From contig NC_060024.1 of the NCBI RefSeq assembly GCF_021134715.1, forward strand, positions 6,882,001 to 6,946,000: a stretch of DNA of 64,000 bases, given 5' to 3'. The DNA comes from Daphnia pulex (Eukaryota > Arthropoda > Branchiopoda > Diplostraca > Daphniidae). The first letter of the stretch is position 1, and the number at the start of each line of letters is the position of its first letter. The translations under genes and the position numbers were made by a program. The notes beneath the pieces are model-generated. The model saw nothing but the letters and a program-made list of their open reading frames with translations, searched no databases and had not been told where the DNA came from. This document shows, one piece after another, positions 38,136-47,764 of this stretch.

Positions 38136-40473
38136 TCACAACATTCTTTCTTCGTCATTTCTTTCTTCATCAGAACTTTCTTCGTCAGAACTTTCTTGAA
38201 CTTCTTCTTCCTCATCCCGAGCACGAATCTTCATAATTGTGCGATAAGATCTAAGTTCGGCTGGATTCAATATCTAAATTACAAAATTCGATTAGATAAA
38301 AATTAGTACAAACATGGAACGCTTGAATTTACCCTGATGAATTTTTCAAAGTCCCGAACGTAGTCTTCATGCTTCTTTTTGTGTTCTTCAATGCACTTCT
38401 TCTTCTCTTTCTCAGGCAACATTACCCAAAGAGCATCAATTTCAGCAGGAGTAAGATTACCCAATTTGGAATGATGTGTCATAACGTAATAAGCAACAGC
38501 ACTCCTAATAATAAAAAAATGTTTCAATCGTACCATCACTCCACACTACACCAGAAATTTTAATTACGCTGGTGGTTTAAGTGGTTCAGTCATCTTTCCT
38601 GCTTTGAATAACGATTGACTAGCCACCTCTTTTTCTGTTGATGACTTCACATTGGCATTCACAGATGGCTGGATTTTCGAAGGTGACTTGGCAGATTTTG
38701 AATCAGCACTTGACGCGGGTTTTTTGGGCGGAGAATCACTGGAACCCTCTGAGGATTTTAAAGATGCGGAAGTGCATTGACTATTTTTATCTCCATCCTC
38801 CAGACCTCGAGCTCGATTCTTCATAAATATGCGGAAAGATCTAAGTTCGGCTGGATTCAATGTCTATAAATACGAAATTCGATTAGATAAAATTTGGCAC
38901 AAAAATGAAACGCTTGAATTTACCTGGGCGAATTTGATCATATCCAAAACATAATCTTCATACTTCTTTGAGTGTTCTTCAATCCACTTCTTCCTCTTTT
39001 CCACAGACAACTTTATCCAAACAAAATCGATTTCATCAGGAGTACGTTCACCAAATCTGGACTTATGCGTCATAACGTAATAAGCAGCAGCACTCCTAAT
39101 AATGAAAATAATTCGATGGTATACCATCACTCTACAATACAACAGAAACTTTGATTACGTTGGTGGTTTAAGTGGTTCAGTCATCTTTCCTGCTTTGAAT
39201 AACAATTGACTACTGGCCGCCAAAGCAGGGGATATCAGTGTTTTTGGAGCCATAACATTTTTCTGGTGATAAAAATAAAAAAATGTCAATAAAATAGGCA
39301 GGACATTTACTATCTACTTTTCATACCACTTCCAGACCAGATGGCTTCTCCAAAACAGCATCTTTTGGTTTCATGGAGGGCAACATGTAGGAAGTTCTTG
39401 GCTTTTTAGGCTGATCATCAGGACACTTCTGGTTATTCTGGAAAATGAAAACCATCGAAATAAAAATTTTGAAGCAAGATGCAAAGATGAATGTAACAAA
39501 TAAAAACTAATACCTTTCTTCTTTTGTTTAAGTTATTATAACATGGTCCATCTACCCACGATTCAGCATCTTCTAACACTTCGGCAAGGATCCGATAATT
39601 CCTCAAATGAGTCTATCGTATAATTGGATCAGTTCATAGAAGTGACGTCTTTCGAGCCAAAATTGTTACAACTTTTACGTACTTGAACATGTAACCACCG
39701 ATTTTTGCACTCTTCTGCAGAATAATCTTGAAATTTAATCTGAAATTAAAAGGCATTTGTTCAAAGTTCAATCGGATTAGTTTTTACAAACTTAAAATTT
39801 TTAATAAACAACTTACAGATTCCCAGTTCAAATGGTTGACACGCGATTCGTACTTGATGGCATCATCTTTTGGACATGCTTTTCGGATACGCTTAAAGAG
39901 CTCGCAATCGTCACTCTTGGGCCATGCTGTAATTGAATAATGACACATATTTATTATTGATCAACACAACAACACTTTTCTTATACCTGGAGAGATCCCA
40001 TTTTCTTCTTCGTCGTTGCCTTCTTCCTCGTCATCTATTTCATCGCCACCATTTTCTTTCTCTTCCTCCTCATCTTCTCTCCCTTCATCATCTTTGTCAT
40101 CGGCCACAACTAATAATAATTTAGAATTTATAACATAGTCAAAACATCTAACTGATACTAAGAGAATTGTAAAACGGGTAATAGTGGATCACTTGTTACC
40201 ACTACAGTACCTATTGTTCTTACGTCAAACACAAAAAAAAAATATGCAAATAGTTTACCTAGCGGTGAATGTGAATTATCATCTGGTATTGGACTGGAAG
40301 GTGCTTTGCGCTTTCTAGAACCTAGGAAAATTACATAACACATATTTACAACAGAAACAAATGAGTTATAAAACTGTTAATTAATGTCACTGACCTTCAT
40401 TCATTCGCGCGATTGTAGATGAAGTCGATGCAACGTCGTCGTAAATCCTTGTTGGTATTCTTTCGTTTCCCAT
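38136..40473 (-). CDS. UBTF: UBTF-like HMG-box nucleolar transcription factor (507 aa)
   Basis: Probable relative of UBF, the HMG-box factor that organises rDNA chromatin for RNA polymerase I. Exons are 40395-40473, 40259-40321, 39987-40109, 39817-39926, 39683-39739, 39514-39612, 39327-39437, 39159-39262, 38924-39095, 38568-38863, 38333-38504 and 38136-38273, giving 1524 nt in frame. A Glu/Asp tract comes first. Then comes the UBF-type dimerisation region (WPKSDDCELFKRI, HLNWESIKFQDYSAEECKNRW, RILAEVLEDAESW). Two HMG-box-like units follow (AAAYYVMTHKSRFGERTP and AVAYYVMTHHSKLGNLTP), each followed by a LNPAELRS exon. The C-terminus is acidic. Vertebrate UBF has six boxes and a long acidic tail, so this is a short form. 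The two box/tail exon pairs are a recent tandem duplication. Confidence 0.8.
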
Positions 40474-42672
40474 TTTATTTGAAATCTGAAATGACAAAAG
40501 ATATTGTTGAGCACACACTTAGAATTTGGAAAGAGCAAAGCAGATCGATAAAGCAAAACCCCACAAAAACCATTTTCATAATTACAAGCAAACTAAAGAT
40601 TAAACATTCTTGTAAAGGTGCTAAAAAAATACGAGAAAATTACCACAGATAAAGACCACTCTTCTTTATCTATGAAATTACTGTCAATGTTTTAAAAGAT
40701 GCGGGATTATTGCCTCATTGGCGAAAGTCCCTCATCACCTCATACGAGGCCGACAAGATGAGCCCGGCGACGACCCGACATGTTTCCATGGAAACCGGCT
40801 TGACGTTTCAGCCAATTATATTCCCATGATGGCATTCGAATGGCAATTACAATGAAACATCACACACAGTTAATGATTTCGACAGGTGAGGAAACAAAAT
40901 AAGGTTTTCCAGTAACTAAAAAATGCACGAAACAGATTTTGAGGAGTTTTACATGAGCGACTTGGCCGATTCCCATCAAGAGCCGGCCATGTGCCAGAGC
41001 ACGAAGGAGCTCCTCCTCCATGGCCAGAGTCATCGTTTCTTACTTTCTTACCAACAGAGCTATCGGCAAGTTCTATGGCTAAGTTTTTTTATCTATTGTT
41101 AACCTTACCACAAATTGAAGAGACCTATAACGCGTCAAACATCAACACTGACGAATGAACAGAGAATGTAGAAAAAGTGAAAAATCTATTGCAAAGAGCA
41201 TGACTTGCAAGCAGACGAGCTATTTAAAACTAACCACGGCAGCCGTGCTTGAAAGAGCCCCCAAGGCAAAATCGAACCTTGGTAAAATATGGAATCCATT
41301 TTTTCTGTCGGCTGCTCTCTGGTGGCGTGGCTTTCATGGTAGGAATAGACTGGTCGTTCGTTTGTGCTCTCTTGATTCTGTTTTTATGAAGTATCCCTTT
41401 TTTCTACATTTCACCTTTTAAGATGTAATTTTTTTGGTAACATTTTGACGCTTTATTTATATATTTTCAAAAATTTCCACTATGAGGACTACAGTAGATT
41501 TTTCATCATGATTCAGGGGAGGGGGGTGTTTGTTCGACATTTGGCGTGTCAATTACTTTGACTTATTATTTTTGATTTTATGACGTCTCTCTATTTTCAT
41601 CAAAATTGTTCGTTTGAATCGTCATGTTCAAAAGAGTAAATTATGTTGAATGATCAAAGAAATGCCATCTCCCTTTCAATTTCTGGAAATCAGTTCGGGT
41701 AATTAGTAAAATCAGATTGTTCTTATACAGTTGCGATGATTATGAAGCTGCTAATATATTTCTTTCTTTTGAATTTATTTAGTCTTCCTGATTCCTATTT
41801 TTGAGTGGTGCTGTTGTCTAAGCTGCTTTCCATTCACTAACATATCGTCTCTTGCTACCTATACTGGAGGTGACTGGAGGTATAATTTTGATGGCAATTT
41901 CAAAGGTTAGTTTGAATTAATAAATAAGAAGTATTGCTTGTTGCCGCTGCAATATTTTTGAAATTATTATTAGATCACATGCTTCTGTTCCATCGACTGA
42001 GAACTGATGAACTTGTTTAAGGTATATTCTCATTATCTCTGTTTTAACTGCACTCTTAACGAGTCATTTTATCCTTTTTCAGGTTACCCTTCGCCATTGT
42101 GCTAGGATTAGAAGTAGTGGATGGTTAAAAGCAGATCTTGATGGTTATCTAGGTATTGATGGTTATTACCTTAGATCTGGACTGATAATTTTTAGGTCCA
42201 TTTATGCTGTTTCAGTCGTTTACATTTAATTGTTTGCACAGTTTGCACGCTTTAGATTATCTGGCATTAACATGTTAATATTGGTTCGCTACAGAGAATT
42301 CCAGTGCTGGAGCCCGGCGTTGCTGCCACTTGTTTACTTTTGGTGGTTACTGGTTGATCCTTCTCGTCATTGCGTAAGTTTTATTTGCTATAAAAGGACC
42401 AATCAATAATATAGACCAAAATTCCTCCGTCAAATTTGACTGCGCAGTTTCGTAGAATCAGGGTAACCGCAGCAACTAAAGTTAGTAGGCCTATCCAGAC
42501 GCACGAGTAAATCCAATAACATTTTCAGGTGCTATTGAAAACTCGATGTAACGGACCATTTCCAGATTTCGTCAAGAAGGTATAGACAGCAACGAAACAA
42601 AATAAAATAAAAAGGTGAAAGTTTATTTTTGTATTGTTTTAGCCTTTTTGGTCAGCGCTTTCCCTTCTGTTT
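40474..42672. other. Intergenic or untranslated exons, 2.2 kb
   Basis: A possible first exon at 40924-41071 (+) reads MHETDFEEFYMSDLADSHQE, ending near a GT donor. Possible downstream exons lie at about 41785-41908, 42102-42151 and 42295-42371 (framed by AG and GT). The last of these encodes ENSSAGARRCC...FTFGGYWLILL, with a membrane-like end, and recurs at about 46500-46578. I could not join these into a coding gene in one frame. A non-coding transcript or a decayed gene is possible. Confidence 0.35.
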
Positions 42673-44841
42673 TTAAGTTGTTCGCATGCTCTTGCAGACT
42701 TTTGGCCCTTTGCACCATCTTTTGCCCTGTCGTTCCAGTAAATCCGCGTATCCATCTTCATACTGTCGGCTTTTGCCGCTTTTGCTCTTGGCAATCAGTT
42801 TTTTAATCCAATTTTTCTTTTTTGGGATTTCTCCTTCGATTTTAGTCGCGCCAGAGTTCATCGATTTTCGTTCGGTTTTCGTCGCTGCAGCTGCGTCCAA
42901 AGTACATTCAAGTGCTTCTTGCAGTGCAGCCAAGGCTTCCGTTAGCTCCTCCACTTGCTCTTTAGCCAACTTTTCCGCCTTTTGGGCTGATTGCAAAACC
43001 TCATCTCGGGTGACCAGAAGATCTTGATTCTCTCGCTCCATTCGCTCTAGTTTTCTCCATGAATCTTCAGCCTCCCTCTTCAGGTTTTTATTATATATTT
43101 CTAGCAAAGATTTTTCGTTTTTCAGGTCCCAATTCCGGATATTTAAATCCTCGTTTTCAGTCTCCTTTTCTGCGAGCATTGCTTTGGTAGATTCCAAGCT
43201 GATGTATAGGAAACTGTCGTCGTGTTTTATTCGTTCCAGCTCCGACATCGTTGAAGATAGTGTCTCATTCTGATCTTCTATTTTAGATTTTAAATTGACG
43301 ATTTCGTTTCGAAGCCGAGATTCGGTGGCCGTTGAGGCATTGCAGAGCAAAACGGATTTCTCTTTCTTGAGCTCGTCGATTTCAGACAGGGATGCAGCCA
43401 ACTCTTTTTCTAGTTGAGTTTTTTCCGAAAGAAGGAGACCATTAACAGCAGCTTGTTCGTCGGTTAGTTGTCTGGTTTGCTCGGCCAATTTCCGGGCTTG
43501 TTCAGTGGACAAGAAAGTAGCGTCTCTTTCCTTGGAAATGAGTCGATATTCCGCCCTTATCTGTTTCATTGTGTTTTTCAATTCGGTTGATTGATTTTCT
43601 AATTGATCGTTTAGATTTTTCTGATAGGCTAGTTGAAGTTCGAGCTGTGCCTGGTGCATCTCCTCGCCTTTTTGGGCAGCAACCTTTCTAGCCTGCAGGG
43701 TAGACTCCAAAATTACTTCTTTATCCTCCAAGATTTTCTCCTTCCTGTTCAACTGATCTTTTAAGTTGTTAATCTCCTTTTTCAATTTCGATTCAATTTC
43801 ATGAAATTCATCTGTAATTGTCAGAGCCATTTCACGTGAAATATCAAACTTCAAAATCAGCTCATCATTTTTCAATGATGTTTCCTTCAACCTGTTGGTC
43901 AGTTCGTTTGTTCTAGCCGTCAGGTTTTTAATTTCTTCCGATTGCAAACTCAACGTACGAGCTGACGTCTCGAGTTCAGTTTTCAGTTGGTAATTGTCGT
44001 TTCTGAGTTGCTTTAAACGATCATCGTAATCATCCGGTTTTTCTGGATTTGGTAATAGCTGACATTTCCGACTATCCTGTTTGCACTCGGCGAGAGTTTC
44101 CTTCATAGATTCCACCTCCTGTGCCATCTCTTCAACACCGAGTAGTCTGGCGCTGACATTCTGACATACTCCAATCTCGTTTTTGAGATTCCGGTTGTCG
44201 TTTTTTAAATCTAGCACATACTCTTGTGCTGTGATTTTCGTTATCGCCGGTAAATCATCGACCGTCGTGATTTCGGTATTTTTAACCATAGACTCAGTAC
44301 TGTCAGGTAATAAGGCTGAGGCTGGTTCCGGTTTCCAAATAGTAGGTTGAATTACTATGCGGGTCCGGTCGGTTGCCTCTTGCATGTTGTTGGTTGTCGG
44401 AACTTGATTGTGACAACGTTCCGGAAAAATTTTCGTCTTGAATTCGGTTTTCATTTGTTCTTCCGGTTTTATGGGAATCGTGAACACAGTCTGGTGGTTT
44501 GGTTCGGCTTTGATGGTCTTGTATTGGCCGTTTTTCAGGTAAATGGCGTTATTGGAAGGTACGTTTCCAGGAACTACACCAGATAAAGTCGGAATAAATT
44601 TCCTCTGGTTTGATAGAGGAATTAATCCGGAGGAAGGAAGTCGGGTACTACTGAAATCGTCAAAGTGTACATCACGTTCATTAATAGGTGTTAATTTTAA
44701 TTCCATCGGGTATTGATATGGGTTAGAAGAATCTAGTATGTTAGTGTCTGGTTGTTGTTCAGTCTGGTTTGTGGGGACCGGTTCTAACAACAAGGAAGAT
44801 ACCGTGGATTTCACAGTGGTCAAAAAGTCTTTGAAAACCAT
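42673..44841 (-). CDS. Long coiled-coil protein A (722 aa, single exon)
   Basis: I do not recognise a named family. The single open frame is uninterrupted. Residues 1-215 are low-complexity and polar (MVFKDFLTTVKSTVSSLLLE at the start), predicted unstructured. Residues about 215-650 are almost continuous heptad-like helix (LKNDNRNLKNEIG, LNRKEKILEDKEVIL, LKSKIEDQNETL). The C-terminus is short and basic (KKKNWIKKLIAKSKSGKSRQ). It shares composition and position with the KH-bearing gene at 47765-50359 but lacks the KH domain and the regular 80-90-residue repeats. A cytoskeletal or scaffolding role is a guess. A TATATAAG promoter element is placed at 44900-44910. Confidence 0.75.
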   Translation of the reverse strand: MVFKDFLTTVKSTVSSLLLEPVPTNQTEQQPDTNILDSSNPYQYPMELKLTPINERDVHFDDFSSTRLPSSGLIPLSNQRKFIPTLSGVVPGNVPSNNAIYLKNGQYKTIKAEPNHQTVFTIPIKPEEQMKTEFKTKIFPERCHNQVPTTNNMQEATDRTRIVIQPTIWKPEPASALLPDSTESMVKNTEITTVDDLPAITKITAQEYVLDLKNDNRNLKNEIGVCQNVSARLLGVEEMAQEVESMKETLAECKQDSRKCQLLPNPEKPDDYDDRLKQLRNDNYQLKTELETSARTLSLQSEEIKNLTARTNELTNRLKETSLKNDELILKFDISREMALTITDEFHEIESKLKKEINNLKDQLNRKEKILEDKEVILESTLQARKVAAQKGEEMHQAQLELQLAYQKNLNDQLENQSTELKNTMKQIRAEYRLISKERDATFLSTEQARKLAEQTRQLTDEQAAVNGLLLSEKTQLEKELAASLSEIDELKKEKSVLLCNASTATESRLRNEIVNLKSKIEDQNETLSSTMSELERIKHDDSFLYISLESTKAMLAEKETENEDLNIRNWDLKNEKSLLEIYNKNLKREAEDSWRKLERMERENQDLLVTRDEVLQSAQKAEKLAKEQVEELTEALAALQEALECTLDAAAATKTERKSMNSGATKIEGEIPKKKNWIKKLIAKSKSGKSRQYEDGYADLLERQGKRWCKGPKVCKSMRTT

Positions 44842-44898
44842 TTTCGAGTTTGTTAAATCTCAAAAAAATGTGTGAATAATGTTGAGGGTAGCGGTGAC

Positions 44899-44910
44899 CT
44901 TATATAGCCT
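44899..44910 (-). promoter_or_regulatory. TATA box of coiled-coil gene A
   Basis: GGCTATATAAGG on the minus strand, about 60 bp upstream of the start codon at 44841. Spacing fits a TATA box with a short leader. The KH paralogue has a comparable element. Confidence 0.55.
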
Positions 44911-47079
44911 AGGCGGCTTAGGCTACCTCTGCAGCAGTAATTTTAGTAATAATTTTAAGTTTCATAAATTCAAATCAAACGTTATGAAATTAAATTTTAC
45001 ATTTTCTTAAACCTTATTGAATTACGCACATATTTCAAGCGAGAGATAATGAAATGAAATTTAAAAAATAATTCAAAAACCCGAAATAGAAATGGAAATG
45101 CCAACTTTGATCTCTGTCGCCGAGGCGAACCCTACCGCCTTTCATGGGTACTACGGTTAAGTAACAACGGAGAACAGTCGCAGAAGATCAATCGTCTTAC
45201 TTCCGTAAACATTTAAATTTATTTTAACTTTCTTGAAATATAATTCTTAAAATCTCTGGAATGTAACGATTATTGTTCAACAGAACTTAATGCACTTAAC
45301 TATTTTTTTTTCCTTCAGATCTTTTTAAAAATCTCGTCTTTGCCGCTTGATTTCGCTTCGGTATTTAATTCGGTTTGGCAACATGACAGCATTGCCAACT
45401 CAGCCTGTGGCCCCTATGGCTCCTCCTTCTTCCTCCTTCCTCCCCGCCCCAAAAAAATGTCGGACAGTCAGCAGTCACAGCCTTTTCGTTGGAACTTGGA
45501 AGATATTTTGTTGTGTTAAGTTGTTTATCGAGACGAAGGCTATGAATGTTGAATGCTTCACCAGCTCCAATCAGCTATTTTTGTGTTTTGAATGAAAAAT
45601 GGTAAATTACATTAATTTCAACTAATTTTTACAGAATGTGTGGGTCCTAGACTAAATCAATCCATTTCACCATGTGCAGCAGTGCAGGTATAAAAAGTAG
45701 CTGACATCATGTGACATGTTTCTGCAATGATGATAGTTCATTCTGAATAGCACAATGTTGTGTGGTGATTCAACATTAGTCATGCAGGACTCTGATTTAA
45801 GTTACGCAATTCAGATAAGTTGGTCGGTGATTATTGTATTATTAACTATGTCTTTTTCATTATGTTTAGATAGTGATTCAAAATTGCTCATCGGTTCAGC
45901 ATGATGACTGGATTATTACAGTAGTGCTACATTCCAGATGGCAACTCGAGGGATTACAGTTGTGAATTTTGGTCCAAGGCTATCCTGCTGGTATGTTCTA
46001 TTTAGAACTTTGGTCGACCACTTAAGAATTCATGATAACAAAGGAAATTCTGTTTACAGGCTAGGGAGGAAGTTAAATCAACTGTTTTGGATGTAATTAC
46101 GAGTTCCTTATTCATTCCGTGCCCTAAAACTAGTGTTTGATGGCCAGTCACCCTGTATGGATGACTTTCAATTGTAACATCTGTCAACATCTATGGAAAT
46201 CACTTTAGGATTGTATTTTCTTCTAATTGTGAAGTTTAATTTTTGGTTGTGCTAAATTTTCTCTCGTAGGTTGTTTTCCTGATAGACCTATTCATGTCAC
46301 CTCTTTACGTTTTGTTCCTCTTCTGTTCGTCACCAACATAATCAGCTGGAAGATTGATTCTCATTCTGTGGTAGTATTTCTTGAAAATGTGATAACTAAC
46401 ACAGACTTGGACTGATGATTTTTGAGGATACTATGACAATCGTTTAAAATTTATTGCTTGTACAGTCTAACATTAACTTGTTGTTATTGTTTTGTTTCAG
46501 AGAATCCTAGTGTTGGAGCCTGGCGTTGCTGCAGTGTGTATACATTTGGCGGTTACTGATTAATCATCGACATTACGTAAGTTGTGTGTGCCGCAGTGAT
46601 GATTTGGGCTCTTTCTGTCTTGGCTTACCGCAATCCCGCGCTTGGTGGTAACTCACGGGGTACATTGTTGCTTAATCGAAACCCTCGGTAAGGTCTGAGA
46701 TGAGCCACCAAACGGCACCAAAGTTCACCAAGGCTTTCAATTGTACATTTCAGATTTCACTCATAATAACGAAGACAATTCAATCCAGGAAATTTTTCTT
46801 CCGGCGTCCTCACCTCCCGTCACCTCCGGATTATGGCCACTGCTCCTGCTGTCGGATGATGTGTACGCGGAAATTGATCCTGACGCAGCACACCGCAACT
46901 GCCTTTGTTCAGGTCAGTTCCTTAGCTTACCCACTAGTATAAACCCTAGGAATTATTCTGTAACGCTGTACACACCAGCGATAGACTACTTAACTTTAGG
47001 ATAAAACAACATTTTAATACGCGATTTTTTAGTAGTTCTATTCCCCCTATGAATGAAAGCATTCATCTTGAAATATTTA
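44911..47079. other. Intergenic with exon-like relics
   Basis: The stretch 45383-45520 (+) could encode MTALPTQPVAPMAPPSSSFL. A segment near 46500-46578 duplicates the 42295-42371 segment but has a stop. At about 46900-46990 (+) the sequence reads FLSLPTSINPRNYSVTLYTP, resembling the N-terminal start of M1 aminopeptidases; it is probably an exon relic. No complete gene is supported. Confidence 0.35.
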
Positions 47080-47390
47080 TTTTGTTTTGGCCTTTTTCTT
47101 TTAATCGATTAGCAATTCCTTCTCTTTTTCCATGTTTGTTGAATTTTGCGTAATCCATAGCGTTTCGCCCGCGGTTGTCCAAGTAGTTGACGTCCACCTC
47201 TTCGTGATTGAAGAGTAGTTCGTCAATTTCAAGATATCTTTAGCCAGAAATGACGCCACATGGAGTAGAGTGTAGGCATTGTTGTTGCTGCGTAGTATGA
47301 TGGGGTCTGCTCGCTTTTTCAGATAGTAGCGAACGGAAAGATTAGATGGATCGGGAAAAAACTTTTGAATGAAATTTATTCCTACCATTT
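47080..47390 (-). pseudogene. Ankyrin-repeat gene relic
   Basis: On the minus strand, LRSNNNAYTLLHVASFLAK in one frame is followed, one frame away, by DELLFNHEEVDVNYLDNRGR and NAMDYAKFN. Together they make about two ankyrin repeats. The frame change and the lack of flanking exons suggest a decayed fragment. Arthropods including Daphnia have ankyrin-kinase genes, and a kinase fragment lies at 52927-53855. A link between the two is only an inference. Confidence 0.5.
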
Positions 47391-47539
47391 AGATGATTGC
47401 AAAAATCCCGTCTTCTTAACTTCACCCTTATCATTGACATTGCGAATACGGCAGCCTCTTGTCGAGGTATACTTATTTTTACCATTTTCGTTTAATATTC
47501 AACAAAACATCTGCCAAGAATCTGTTTTTTTTTCTCCCT

Positions 47540-47764
47540 TGGCCGAGTAAATGAAAGACGAAACGAGTTGAAGATTTGAAGTTTAAAATGAATTTTTATT
47601 TGAATCGAAAAAGAGAGAAAAACAAAATCAAAGGAAAAAACAAAAGAAACTGGACCAGCTTCTACCATCGAAATAGTCATCGCAAGACAACAACTATTCC
47701 GATCGACAAAACTGACATCCAGCTTCAATTGTAACTTAACTTAATTTAAAAAAAAAATCAAAAA
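47540..47764 (-). other. 3' UTR block shared with gene C
   Basis: The sequence around 47555-47735 (GAAACTGGACCAGCTTCTAC, then ATCGAAATAGTC and TCCAGCTTCAATTGT) is repeated downstream of the decayed copy at 54680-55160. There it is split by about 290 bp of unrelated sequence. This marks the two genes as segmental duplicates. Confidence 0.7.
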
